Positions 46,126 to 55,351 of a stretch of 64,000 bases of DNA are shown here, one piece after another. The notes under the pieces were generated by a model that worked only from the letters and a program-made list of their open reading frames with translations, made no database searches and was not told where the DNA came from. The position numbers were made by a program, and so were the translations under genes. The stretch is from positions 124,001 through 188,000 of the forward strand of contig NZ_JADHDV010000006.1 in NCBI RefSeq assembly GCF_016820515.1. The letters run 5' to 3'. The first letter of the stretch is position 1. Every line of letters begins with the position of its first letter. Source of the stretch: Pseudoxanthomonas beigongshangi (GTDB taxonomy: Bacteria; Pseudomonadota; Gammaproteobacteria; Xanthomonadales; Xanthomonadaceae).

Positions 46126-48444
46126 TCAGCGCGGCACCAGCCGCACCTCGTCCAGCACCCACATCTCCGGGCGCGTATCGCCGGTGAACACCAGGCACAG
46201 GTCCTGTCTGCCGGAGAGTCCTGCCGGCAGGTTCGCATCGAGGGTGACGAATCCGTCGGCTTCGGGGCTGGCCGGCAGCGGCACCGTGGCGAACGGTTCG
46301 GCCTTGCAGTTGCCGGCGCGGACCAGCAACTCGCCGTGCGCCGAGCGGGCCGGCTCGAACTTGCGGTTGACCTCGTCGTGCGCCAGCTGGAAGTAGTACG
46401 GAATGCGCCCGGCGCGCACCTGCAACTTCGCAATGCCCGCCAGATCCGCCTGTGGCCACTGCCAGCATGGATTGAAGATGGTGACGTTGAACATCGCGCG
46501 CGCGCCCTCGCGCGGGCCGTCGTCCTCCAGCCGCAGCAGCAGGCGGCCACCTTCCGGACAGCTCGCCAGCGCGTCGCTGGTCCGGCGTAGCAGCCATTCG
46601 CGATCCACGAGCTGCCCGGTGACATCTGCCAGCGGCTTGCCGTCGAAGAACGCGACGGCGCGCACCTGCGCCGGCGGCGTCACCGTGAAGGGTTGCGCGT
46701 AGCGCAGCGAGGTGGCGGCGGGCACGCTGCCATCGAGGGTGTAGCGGATCTCGTAGCCCAGCGGGTTGGCCAGCGTGACCTGCGCCTGTCGGGACTCGCG
46801 CAGGTCCTGCGCGGTGACAACCACTTCGAACGGTGTTTTCGCATAGGCGATGCCGAGTGACCGATAGCGCTGCAACTGCGCAGGCAGGCGCTTGAGGAAG
46901 TCGCCGTAGTCCTTGCGCGCCATCGGCGTCCAGCCCACTTCGGCCAATGCGGCCAGGCGCGGATACAGATGATGCTGCAGGCGCGCATAGTGGCGTGTGT
47001 GTTCGGTCCACACGTTGGCCTGCAGGCCGAGGATGTGATGGCGCAGCGAAGGCGCGAGCGCTTCCGGCACCGGTTCGAAACCGTAGACCTTCTCCAGCGG
47101 CACCTGGGTCGGCCGGCCCGGCGGCTCGTTCGGCGAGGTGGTCTGGTGATAGTCAAGATACAGGTGCGACTTGGGTGTCATCACCACGTCGTGGCCCTGC
47201 GTGGCCGCTTCCAGTCCGCCTTCGGTACCGCGCCATGACATCACCGTGGCCTCGGGCGGCAGGCCGCCTTCAAGGATTTCGTCCCAGCCGATCAGGCGGC
47301 GATCGTGCGCTTCCAGGAACTTCTCCAGCCGCTTGATGATGTGGCTCTGCATCTCGAACTCGTTCTTCAGGCCGAGTTCGCGGATGCGCGCCTGCGCGCG
47401 CGCGGAGTTTTCCCACTGGATCTTGACCGCCTCGTCCGCGCCGACATGCACGTAGCGTCCGGGGAACAGCGCGATCACCTCGGTCAACACATCCTCCAGG
47501 AATGTGATCGTGCTTTCCTCGGTATTGAACAGGTAGCTGTGCACGCCCCACTGGTTGGATACCGGTGGTGTACTGCCCAGCACGCCGAGTTCCGGATACG
47601 CGGCGATGGCCGCCTGCGCGTGGCCCGGCACATCGATTTCCGGCAGCACGGTGATGTGGCGATCGGCCGCGTACTTCACGATCTCGCGGATCTGGTCCTG
47701 GGTGTAGAAACCGCAATAGGGCTTCGGTTGGCCATCGGCGCCGACGCCGGCCTCGCCCGCGGCGACCCGGCAGCCACCCACTTCGGTCAGCTTCGGATAC
47801 TTCTTTATCTCGATGCGCCAGCCCTGGTCGTCGGTCAGGTGCCAATGGAAGGTATTGAGCTTGTGCAGCGCCATCGCATCGAGAATCTGTTTGATCTCGT
47901 CGAGCGACTGGAAATGCCGCGCGGAGTCGAGCATGAAGCCGCGCCAGGGGAAGCGGGGGGCGTCCTGGATGCTGGCGGCCGGTATCCGCGCCGGCAGCGC
48001 GGAAGACTGCGTCGCCAGTTGCCAGAGGGTGACCGCGCCATAGAACAACCCACGTTCGTGGGCGGCGGTGACGCGGACCCGCTCAGGCGTCACTTCCAGG
48101 CGATAACCTTCCGGCGAGGAAGCCGAAGCTGTCGGGTCGAGGGCGAAGACAACGCCGCCTTCTCCCGGACCGGAAAGCACAAGACGCGTGCCGCGCGTTG
48201 TCGCTAGAAATTCCGCGAATTGGCCGGCGACCCTGCGCGCGACTTCACCCTCGGCATGCAAGGTGGTGCCGGCATCCAGCATGAAAGCGCCTTCGTTCGG
48301 CTGCAGGCTGGCGGGAGCGGGGATCAGCGCGAACGCCGGAGACGTTGCGGCGTCTCCAGCCAGGGCTGGCGCCGCGACCAACGCGGTCAGCAGGCCCAGG
48401 TGCAGGGCGAAACGGCGCGGAAAGTGATGGTTTGGGGATGTCAT
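46126..48444 (-). CDS. Beta-N-acetylhexosaminidase, GH20
   Basis: Releases terminal GlcNAc from chitin oligomers or glycans in the periplasm, 772 residues. Signal peptide 1-29; GH20b N-terminal domain (about 38-155); catalytic barrel from about 165, with FHWHLTDDQGWR and the catalytic pair Asp337-Glu338 in HVGADEAV (canonical HxGGDE, the second Gly here Ala). A C-terminal extension (about 530-772) contains a chitobiase-like Ig region (YTLDGSVPAATSLRYAQPF) and a final jelly-roll-like domain, possibly carbohydrate-binding. Follows TonB receptor 1 on the same strand and probably shares its promoter through partial terminator read-through. Confidence 0.94.
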   Translation of the reverse strand: MTSPNHHFPRRFALHLGLLTALVAAPALAGDAATSPAFALIPAPASLQPNEGAFMLDAGTTLHAEGEVARRVAGQFAEFLATTRGTRLVLSGPGEGGVVFALDPTASASSPEGYRLEVTPERVRVTAAHERGLFYGAVTLWQLATQSSALPARIPAASIQDAPRFPWRGFMLDSARHFQSLDEIKQILDAMALHKLNTFHWHLTDDQGWRIEIKKYPKLTEVGGCRVAAGEAGVGADGQPKPYCGFYTQDQIREIVKYAADRHITVLPEIDVPGHAQAAIAAYPELGVLGSTPPVSNQWGVHSYLFNTEESTITFLEDVLTEVIALFPGRYVHVGADEAVKIQWENSARAQARIRELGLKNEFEMQSHIIKRLEKFLEAHDRRLIGWDEILEGGLPPEATVMSWRGTEGGLEAATQGHDVVMTPKSHLYLDYHQTTSPNEPPGRPTQVPLEKVYGFEPVPEALAPSLRHHILGLQANVWTEHTRHYARLQHHLYPRLAALAEVGWTPMARKDYGDFLKRLPAQLQRYRSLGIAYAKTPFEVVVTAQDLRESRQAQVTLANPLGYEIRYTLDGSVPAATSLRYAQPFTVTPPAQVRAVAFFDGKPLADVTGQLVDREWLLRRTSDALASCPEGGRLLLRLEDDGPREGARAMFNVTIFNPCWQWPQADLAGIAKLQVRAGRIPYYFQLAHDEVNRKFEPARSAHGELLVRAGNCKAEPFATVPLPASPEADGFVTLDANLPAGLSGRQDLCLVFTGDTRPEMWVLDEVRLVPR

Positions 48445-48467
48445 GGTTTTCCTGGATTCCCTGTTCC

Positions 48468-48499
48468 AAAAAAAACGGGCCCAGAAGTCCTGGACCCGT
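48468..48499 (-). terminator. Terminator between TonB receptor 1 and GH20
   Basis: Stem ACGGGTCCAG/CTGGGCCCGT (one wobble pair) with a five-base loop followed on the minus strand by eight Ts. It lies inside the presumed receptor-GH20 transcript and may reduce GH20 output. Confidence 0.85.
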
Positions 48500-48534
48500 G
48501 GAGAGACAATAATGTCAAAGGCAAAGCGATGGCA

Positions 48535-51225
48535 TCAGAACTGCACGCGCAGCGAGGTCATGAAGCGGCGGCCGGTGCGATACACGCCTCGGGTCAGCTG
48601 CTCAACGCCCGAATAGCTGTGGTACTCCTCGTCGAGCAGGTTCATGCCGTCCAGGCTGACGCTCAGGAAGTCGTTGACGCGGTAGCCGACGCTGGCATCC
48701 AGCGATGCGTAGTCCTTGACCCAGATTTCGCGGCCGCCGCTGACCTGGGTGAAGTACTTGTCCCGCCATCCATAGGTGATCCGGGCCGTCCAGTTGCCGC
48801 TTTCGAAGTAGGGGCTGATGTTGAATTGGTGGCGGGAATTGAACGGCAGGTCGCGGCCGCTGTTGGCCTGGGCATCGGAGAACGTGTAGTTGGCCAGGAC
48901 GCCGAAGCCCGCGCCGATGTCCTGCTGGTAGGCGATCGCCGCTCCCTTGACCTTGGCGTCACCGGCATTGCGCGGGCGATCCACGTCGTAGGTGCTGACC
49001 TGGTTCTGGTTGATGTTCCAGTGATCTTCCTTGCCCGAGGTCATCAGCACGTAGTCGGAGATGTCCTTGTAGAAAATCGAGCCGGCCAGGATGGAGTTCG
49101 GCGAGAAGTACCATTCGGCTGACAGGTCCAGATTGGTCGAGCGGTAAGGCTTGAGGTCCGGATTGCCGCCACCGCCCTTGAGGGTGGCGTCCGCCAGCCA
49201 CAGGTAGCTGGACATGTCCGCGTAGTTGGGACGCGCCATCACCTGCGCCGCGGAGAAGCGCAGCACGAACTCGTCGTTGACGTCGTAGACAAGATTCACG
49301 TTGGACAGGGTGTTGTTGTACTTCTTCTTCAGCACCTGCGGCACGTACTGGCTGACCGCGCAGTTGGCGACGTTGACCGAGCACTTCCAGCTGCCGTTCT
49401 CCGATTCCGTCCGTACATGGCGGACGCCGACGTTGCCGCGCAGCTTGCCGAAGCTGAAATCGGCCTGGACGTACGCAGCCTGGATGTCTTCATTGATCGA
49501 CCAGGTGTTGCGAACAAACTCGGCCGAGTTGAAGGTGGAGATCGGCGTCATGCTCTGGCCGGGCGGCAGCCATTCACCGCCGAGGATATAGTCGGCCAAC
49601 TGGGAACCGTCGATGGTGAAGCGCCGGCCGAGATCGCCGTAGCCGCTGAAGCCGTCCAGGTAGTTGCCCGGCAGCCAGCGCGGGCTGAACCGGGATGCGG
49701 CGGTGGTGACGCCGGAAAGAATCACGCCGCGCTGGATCTGGCTGGTCTCGTGATCGCGCTTCTTGTAGCCGAAACGGAGCAGATAGACCGGCGAGTCGAG
49801 CTTGAGGCCGAAATCGACCTGGCCGTACTTCTCCTTGTCCAGGGTCGGCTTCTCCACCACGTTGCCACCCCAGCCCGCATCCATCTGGAAGGACGCCGGA
49901 TCCAGGAACGGATTGGCGCCGTGGAAGGTCAGGCTGCCCGGATGCTTGGGCGCATTGCTGATGTCCCAGGTGTAGTCGGCGCGGGCAAGGAATTCGCCGA
50001 ACACCTGGCGCGGGCCGCCATCGGCCTTGGTCGAGCCCAACTGGGTCGAGGCGAACCAACGCTCGTCGTTCCAGGTGGCCTTCAGATCATAGGTTTCGGA
50101 CTCGACGGAGGCTTCGCGATGCTGCAGGTCGAAGATGACCAGGCCGTCGTTCATGGTGCCGCGCGTCATCAGGCCATTCTGGACGGTGACGTCGGTCAGC
50201 CTGCTCAGGCTGTTCCAGGTGTTGCCCTGCATCGCGAACATCGACTGCGTGGAGTGATCGTAGCTGGAGTCGATCTTCAGCGCATTGAGTTCGATATCCA
50301 GCTGTTCGACCGGTTTGAACTGCAACGAGGCCGAATACGTACGGCGATCACGCTCCTGCTCGAAGAAATGCGCGCTCATCGAGTTGGGGCCGACCGCGGT
50401 CATGTTGTTTGTCAGCGTCTGTTCGCAGGTACCGGTGCAGTTGCCGGAACCGACCGAGCCCGGCGCGCCGCCGGAACCGTCGCGGAACTGGGCGGCGGTG
50501 ACAGTGCCATAGGACTCGATGCCGTCGCGGCGGATTTGTTCCTTGGCCTTCTGCGCGGACACGATGAAGCCGAAAGTGCCGGCGTCGTTCTTCCAACCGA
50601 ACAGGGCGGAAGCCTGTGGGTCGGTGTCCTCGACGCGGTCATTGCGAACATAGTTGATCTGGCCGGCGATGGTGATGTCGTTGGCCATGTCCAGCGGCTT
50701 GCGGGTGCTGATGATCACGGTGCCGCCGATCGAGCCCTCGTCGATGCGCGCTTCCGGCGACTTGAACACCTCCACCTTGCCCACCAGCTGTGGCGCCAGC
50801 AGGGAATAGTTGAAGGTGCGGGTCGGGAATTCGGACATGTTCCAGTCGCCGGAGGCGATGGACTGGCCGTTGAGCAGCGTGCGGTTGAGCGAGGGATCGG
50901 TGCCCAGGATGCTGACTTTCTCGCCCTGGCCGAATGCGCGGTCGATCGCCACGCCGGGAATGATCGTCATCGCCTCGGCCACGTTGGTGGCGGGGAACTT
51001 GCCGACGTCCTCGGCGGTGATCACGTCGACGATGGCGTCGGCGTTGCGCTTGGTGTCGAGCGACTGCTGCAGGCTGGCGCGGATGCCGGTGACGACGACC
51101 TTGTCCAGTTCGACGGCTTCGCCGGTGTCGGCGGCGGCCTGCGCCGGGGCGGCATCCTGCGCGTGCGCGGTGATGCTCAGGCACATCACGATTGCGGCGG
51201 ATAGTGCGGTCTTGCGGTGGCTCAT
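48535..51225 (-). CDS. TonB-dependent receptor 1 of the GlcNAc/chitooligosaccharide locus
   Basis: 896 residues. Signal peptide 1-23, then the plug domain with VVVTGIRASLQQSLDTKRNADAIVD (TonB-box region and the SLxxK-type motif of sugar receptors), VITAEDVGKFPATNVAEAM and GGTVIISTRKPL. A 22-strand barrel ends in SLRVQF with terminal Phe. Imports oligosaccharides with TonB energy; its neighbours make chitin-derived sugars the likely cargo. ATG 51225 has a GGGAGAG site. It is homologous to receptor 2 in plug, leader and upstream region, so the pair arose by duplication. Confidence 0.93.
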   Translation of the reverse strand: MSHRKTALSAAIVMCLSITAHAQDAAPAQAAADTGEAVELDKVVVTGIRASLQQSLDTKRNADAIVDVITAEDVGKFPATNVAEAMTIIPGVAIDRAFGQGEKVSILGTDPSLNRTLLNGQSIASGDWNMSEFPTRTFNYSLLAPQLVGKVEVFKSPEARIDEGSIGGTVIISTRKPLDMANDITIAGQINYVRNDRVEDTDPQASALFGWKNDAGTFGFIVSAQKAKEQIRRDGIESYGTVTAAQFRDGSGGAPGSVGSGNCTGTCEQTLTNNMTAVGPNSMSAHFFEQERDRRTYSASLQFKPVEQLDIELNALKIDSSYDHSTQSMFAMQGNTWNSLSRLTDVTVQNGLMTRGTMNDGLVIFDLQHREASVESETYDLKATWNDERWFASTQLGSTKADGGPRQVFGEFLARADYTWDISNAPKHPGSLTFHGANPFLDPASFQMDAGWGGNVVEKPTLDKEKYGQVDFGLKLDSPVYLLRFGYKKRDHETSQIQRGVILSGVTTAASRFSPRWLPGNYLDGFSGYGDLGRRFTIDGSQLADYILGGEWLPPGQSMTPISTFNSAEFVRNTWSINEDIQAAYVQADFSFGKLRGNVGVRHVRTESENGSWKCSVNVANCAVSQYVPQVLKKKYNNTLSNVNLVYDVNDEFVLRFSAAQVMARPNYADMSSYLWLADATLKGGGGNPDLKPYRSTNLDLSAEWYFSPNSILAGSIFYKDISDYVLMTSGKEDHWNINQNQVSTYDVDRPRNAGDAKVKGAAIAYQQDIGAGFGVLANYTFSDAQANSGRDLPFNSRHQFNISPYFESGNWTARITYGWRDKYFTQVSGGREIWVKDYASLDASVGYRVNDFLSVSLDGMNLLDEEYHSYSGVEQLTRGVYRTGRRFMTSLRVQF

Positions 51226-51247
51226 GCTGTCTCTCCCATCATGATTT
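51226..51247 (-). promoter_or_regulatory. Conserved TonB-receptor leader with six-codon mini-ORF
   Basis: Reads AATCATGATGGGAGAGACA just before the receptor 1 start. It encodes MMGETA-stop, whose TGA overlaps the receptor ATG (ATGA). It also contains the ribosome-binding site GGGAGAG. The same block precedes receptor 2. Confidence 0.55.
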
Positions 51248-51318
51248 TTGTGGTCGGCCCGCCTTGCTGGCGGGTCGTGCGGTTGCCTGACTCCCACGGC
51301 GGGCAACTCGCCGCTGTC

Positions 51319-51609
51319 TTACCGAGGTGCGATCCGGCCGGGCTGCCAACGAGGGGCGTCGGCGACGTCCCGTTGCCCATCCATGGCCAGCCTCGCGGGA
51401 ATGCATTCGAGCGGGTTGCCCTGCGGTATTCCGCGGGCGGCGACCAGGTCGGTGATGGCGATGACCGGTCGAACGGAGGCATCGGCGGCGCGCATCGAGC
51501 CCGAGCGGACGGGCGAGCAGGTCATGGCGGCGGCGGACAGGGACTGTTCCCGCAGTCGCGATTCCACCCTGGGCGCTGGATTGGTGATGGCAGCCACACG
51601 TCTCCCCAC
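51319..51609 (-). pseudogene. Internally deleted glucokinase remnant
   Basis: A 96-codon open frame matching both ends of the intact glucokinase at 55352-56398, in the same frame. The 5' part GRRVAAITNPAP corresponds to GRRVVAIANPLP of the intact gene's upstream extension. The 3' part LECIPARLAMDGQRDVADAPRW corresponds to LERIPVKLVEHGQLGVIGAASW. The DNA between (~130 bp) shows no clear match and the catalytic core is gone. The upstream promoter and operator also match. No kinase activity is possible; it is a relic of a glk-receptor duplication now lying in the leader of receptor 1. Confidence 0.75.
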
Positions 51610-51651
51610 ATGTCCCGCAGACGGGAGCCCCTCAGGCCCCCTTCGAAGCCG

Positions 51652-51681
51652 AGTGTGGGAGAGTGCTGACAACGTTGTCAA
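51652..51681 (-). promoter_or_regulatory. Promoter of TonB receptor 1 overlapped by operator
   Basis: On the minus strand -35 TTGACA (51676-51681) and -10 CACACT (51652-51657) with an 18-bp spacer. The arrangement is the same at the glucokinase promoter (56442-56471). An A/T-rich stretch (51682-51712) just upstream resembles an UP element. Confidence 0.6.
51667..51680. promoter_or_regulatory. Predicted NagR (LacI-family) operator 1
   Basis: Perfect 14-bp palindrome TGACAACGTTGTCA with the central CG typical of LacI-family sites. It overlaps the -35 of the receptor 1 promoter, predicting repression. Two more copies at 56457 and 56703. Confidence 0.75.
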
Positions 51682-52438
51682 GCAAATTGCAAAAAATTTT
51701 CATAAAAGACATGCTGCGCCGCATCAATAAGATGGTTGATTTGACTGGGTTTTTGTTGGCTACGGCGCTGGAGTGTCCGGAAATGCCCCTATGGATATCC
51801 GGGAATTGTCGTTTTCGTGCTGTTGCTTGTAAAAAATTATCTGGCACGAAATCCCCTGTGAGCCACTCGGAAGTCGCGTCCCTTCCACGTGGCTCGTTGA
51901 AGACAAGGCGTCGTCAGGCGCGGTGCCGCCGGTGAATCGATGGCATCGGTCGGCATGTCCCCGTACCGCAGGTTGACCGGTGCGATTTGGCACGAGGTGC
52001 GGCTGTTGAAACCACGCCAGGTGCCGGCATGCGACAGGGAAGGTCGGGTACGTCTTTCAAGGTCGTCGGGTCCATCAACAGCGCATTCCCGCCGGCCCGA
52101 TGGAAGCGCCTTTGTCCACGCGAATCGCCAGTACGCTCGACGTGCGCCGGACTGGTGCTTCGCGTCCAGCGCGAACGCGCGGCGGCTGCGCGGATATCCG
52201 GCGACGAACACGACGGGTGTATTCGCATCGGCTGGATGGACCACGGTGCCGTGGGCTTCAGTCCGCGCGGTCGTCGTCACCCATCGGCGCGGGATGCTGC
52301 CATGCCCGGGGATTGGGAGCGCGATAGGCACATCGCAGGTCGCGTCTTCAGTGGTTCCGCAGGCGATCTCGAACCGTGTGTGCCCGGGCAATCGAGGCCC
52401 GGCCGGCTTTCCGTCGCCTGTAGTCCGGAATGGCGAGC
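51681..52438. other. Intergenic ~760 bp without recognisable gene
   Basis: Between operator 1 and the receptor 2 terminator. The first ~170 bp are markedly A/T-rich; the rest is GC-rich with open frames on both strands that I cannot match to a family. No repeats or RNA genes seen. It may be decayed coding sequence left by the same rearrangement that removed most of the second glucokinase. Confidence 0.5.
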
Positions 52439-52469
52439 AAAAAAAAGGGCCTGGACAAGTCCAGGCCCT
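52439..52469 (-). terminator. Terminator after TonB receptor 2
   Basis: Perfect 10-bp stem AGGGCCTGGA/TCCAGGCCCT, four-base loop, then eight Ts on the minus strand; ~32 bp after the receptor stop. Confidence 0.95.
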
Positions 52470-52500
52470 GCAGAGGGAGCGCTCTGTCAGATTGCCGCGA

Positions 52501-55200
52501 TCAGAACTTCAGGCGGACATTGAAGTAGTACTGGCGACCATTGCTGTAGAACGAGGTCGGGATCGCCGCGCTCTGGTAGTACTTGATGGTCGGATCGTTG
52601 AGGTTTAGCGCATCCAGCGAGAAGCTCAGGTGGTCGTTGAACTTGTAGCTCAGCGCCGCCGACAGGGTGCCGAAGTCATCCTGGTAGTACGGGTTGGCGC
52701 CGGACAGGCCGATCAGGAACGAGGAGCGGCGGGTGTAGCTCACGCGCGCACCGAAGGTGTCGTTCTCGAAGTAGGCGCCCACGTTGTAGGTGTTCTTCGA
52801 GGTGCCCAGCAGATTGTCGCTGCCGTCGGCCCAGGTGTGCGAGGTGCTGCCGTTGGCGTAGGTGTAGTTGGCGACCACGCCGAAGTTGTCACCGATCGGC
52901 TGCTCGTAGGCCACTTCCACGCCGGTGACCTTGCCGTCGGAGTTGACCGGCACGGACACCAGGTATTCCTCGAGCTGGTTGGTCAACTCGCTGAACAGCA
53001 TCTGCTTTTCCGTACCGAAGGCGACGTAGTCCTTCATGTTCATCGAATAGGCGCCGACGGACAGCAGGCCGCGCGGCATGAAGTACCACTCGATGTTGGC
53101 ATCGAAGTTGGTGGAGACCACCGGATCCAGGTTCGGATTGCCGCCACCACCGGTGCGGTTCAGATCCGAGCCCCAGGACGAAGCGCCCAGCGCGGAGAAG
53201 TCGGGCAGGGTCTGCGTCTGCGAGGCGGCGAAGCGGAACACCAGGTTCTCGCCCATGTCGAACTTGATGTTCGCGCTGGGCAGGACACGGCTGTGCTTGT
53301 TGTTGGTGAACTTGCGGATCCACTGGCCGAACAGGCTGGAGACATCGGCATTGGCCGCGTTGGCGACGGCCTGGTAGGAGCTGATGTCCTGGTCGACGTT
53401 GACGTAGCGCAGACCGATGTTGCCGCTCCAGTTGTCGCCGACGAAGTTGGCCTGGATGTAGGCGGCGAGGTTCTTCTCCTCCACCTTCCACTCGGCGCCG
53501 TAGTTGTGGCGACCGGTCGGACCATCGTTGTTGTACAGCCACGTCGAGTTGTTGATGATCGCGTCCTTCAGCGCGCCCGGCGTGAAGTACCACAGATCGC
53601 GCGGGAAGCTGCCGCCGATGCTGCTGGCGAAGCCGCCCGGATACGGCGCGGTGGCGCCATTCTGCAGTGCGTCCCAGATGCCAGCCCCGGGGCTGGCGCC
53701 TTCCGGCGACAGCGCTTCGCGGGTGTGGTCGGCGTAACGCGCACCGAAGTCGAGCGATGACAGCACGCCGCTGTTGAAGTAGTGGGTGAAGTCGGCGGTG
53801 AACCAGTCCTCGTCGTCCTTCGCCGTGACCTCCTGGTTACCCCAGGTGCCGCCCCAGGTGGCGCTGGCGGGACTCAGATCGCCGCCCACGTTCCAGTCCA
53901 CCGGCGAGCCGGCGCCATGACTGGTCCAGCTGGCGCCGCCACCATTGGCCATGTTCAGTTCGGCGATGAACTGGCGCGGGGTGGAGCCTTCGCCGCTGGT
54001 GGTGCCGACCTGGAACTTGGAGCTCAGGTTGTCGTTGATCTGCCAGTCGACGTCGAAGGTGACGTATTCGCTCTTGGCCGACGCCTCGCGGTAGATCATG
54101 TCGTACACCGCGTAGTTCTGCCCGGCCTGGCCGGTGTAGGTGGCGTTGGTCAGCACGCCGTCCTTGACCACGTAGCCGGGATCCGGAGCCCATGCGCGGG
54201 CGAAATTGCCACCCCACATCATGAAGTTGCGGTTGTAGTTGTTGGCGTCCATGTCCGAACGGAAGCCGCTCAGGCCCAGGGTCAGGTCGTCGTTGGGCTT
54301 GAACTGCAGTTCGATCAGGCCGCCCTTGCGCTCGCGGGTCTGTTCGAACAGGGTCGAGCCGAGCAGGCCGGGGGCCCAGACGCCAACCAGATCCGGATTG
54401 CTGATGCCGGCCGGATCGGTGGCCGAGATCTGGAAGAAGCCGCCCGGAACTTCCTGCGCTTCACGGCGCAGTTCGCGCTTCTGGCTGAACGCCTGGACCA
54501 TCACGCCGAAGGTGCCGGCGTCGTTCTTGTAGTTGAACAGGCCCGAGATCTGCGGGTCGGTGGAATCGGCCTGTTCCGCGTTGACCACGCCCAGCGAGGC
54601 TTCGGCGGTGATCTTGTCGGCGAACTGCAGCGGCTTGCGGGTGATGATGTTGACCGAGCCGGTGGTGCCGCCGTCGGGCAGCTTGGCCTGCGAGGACTTG
54701 TGCACTTCCACCGAGCTGACCAGTTCGGAGGGCAGCAGGGTGTAGCTGACGCTGCGACCGACGTTGTTGCCCTGGCTCAGCACGAACCAGTCGGCCGAGC
54801 CGACCGTGTGGCCGTTGATCAGGGTCTGGGTCAGGCTGGGGCTGGTGCCGCGCAGGCTGACGCGGTCGGCTTCGTCGAAGCCGCCTTCATCGGAAGACGA
54901 CGAACTGATGTTCACGCCCGGCAGGCGCTGCAGGGTGTCGGCCACGTTATGGGCCGGCAGCTTGCCGACGTCTTCGGCCGTGACCACTTCCACGCGGGAA
55001 TTGGCTTCGCGCTTGGTATCCAGCGACTTCTCCATCGAGCCGCGGATACCGGTGACGATCACGGTGTCCAGATCGGTGGCCTGCTGCTGCGCGGCCGGCT
55101 GGGCCTGTTGCTGGGTGGCCGCATCCTGCGCCTGGGCGTGCATGGAGACCGCGAGGCCCGTCGCGACGGCGACGGCGAGTAGCGATTTACGGTGATTCAT
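52501..55200 (-). CDS. TonB-dependent receptor 2 of the GlcNAc/chitooligosaccharide locus
   Basis: 899 residues. Signal peptide 1-25 (cleaved at AQA-QD), a Gln/Ala-rich linker, then plug motifs VIVTGIRGSMEKSLDTKREAN, VVTAEDVGKLPAHNVADTLQRLPGV and TTGSVNIITRKPL, and a barrel ending in NVRLKF. It lies 151 bp after the glucokinase gene on the same strand, so the two are probably cotranscribed from the operator-controlled promoter at 56442-56471. Confidence 0.93.
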   Translation of the reverse strand: MNHRKSLLAVAVATGLAVSMHAQAQDAATQQQAQPAAQQQATDLDTVIVTGIRGSMEKSLDTKREANSRVEVVTAEDVGKLPAHNVADTLQRLPGVNISSSSSDEGGFDEADRVSLRGTSPSLTQTLINGHTVGSADWFVLSQGNNVGRSVSYTLLPSELVSSVEVHKSSQAKLPDGGTTGSVNIITRKPLQFADKITAEASLGVVNAEQADSTDPQISGLFNYKNDAGTFGVMVQAFSQKRELRREAQEVPGGFFQISATDPAGISNPDLVGVWAPGLLGSTLFEQTRERKGGLIELQFKPNDDLTLGLSGFRSDMDANNYNRNFMMWGGNFARAWAPDPGYVVKDGVLTNATYTGQAGQNYAVYDMIYREASAKSEYVTFDVDWQINDNLSSKFQVGTTSGEGSTPRQFIAELNMANGGGASWTSHGAGSPVDWNVGGDLSPASATWGGTWGNQEVTAKDDEDWFTADFTHYFNSGVLSSLDFGARYADHTREALSPEGASPGAGIWDALQNGATAPYPGGFASSIGGSFPRDLWYFTPGALKDAIINNSTWLYNNDGPTGRHNYGAEWKVEEKNLAAYIQANFVGDNWSGNIGLRYVNVDQDISSYQAVANAANADVSSLFGQWIRKFTNNKHSRVLPSANIKFDMGENLVFRFAASQTQTLPDFSALGASSWGSDLNRTGGGGNPNLDPVVSTNFDANIEWYFMPRGLLSVGAYSMNMKDYVAFGTEKQMLFSELTNQLEEYLVSVPVNSDGKVTGVEVAYEQPIGDNFGVVANYTYANGSTSHTWADGSDNLLGTSKNTYNVGAYFENDTFGARVSYTRRSSFLIGLSGANPYYQDDFGTLSAALSYKFNDHLSFSLDALNLNDPTIKYYQSAAIPTSFYSNGRQYYFNVRLKF

Positions 55201-55222
55201 GGTGTCTCTCCCATCATGATTT
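55201..55222 (-). promoter_or_regulatory. Conserved TonB-receptor leader with six-codon mini-ORF (copy 2)
   Basis: Same AATCATGATGGGAGAGACA block as before receptor 1. The mini-ORF reads MMGETP-stop, again with TGA overlapping the receptor ATG. Confidence 0.55.
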
Positions 55223-55351
55223 TTGGTTGTCGGCCGGGGCGTGATCCGGAGCCGTATTGCTGCCTTTGCTGCCAGGGAATCGGCTGACCGCTCCGACCCG
55301 TTTCTTTTTGCGGGCGCCTGTCCCGACGCCTTCGTTTCTTTTCTTTTTTCT

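Noticed and set aside
51837-52391. A 184-codon minus-strand frame in the same gap
   Set aside because: Considered as a possible SapC- or halogenase-like relic because such genes often accompany these receptors, but no motif matched; left as unassigned sequence.
51940-52608. A 222-codon plus-strand frame in the gap before TonB receptor 2
   Set aside because: It runs through the terminator and into the receptor gene, has no ribosome site and no recognisable family.
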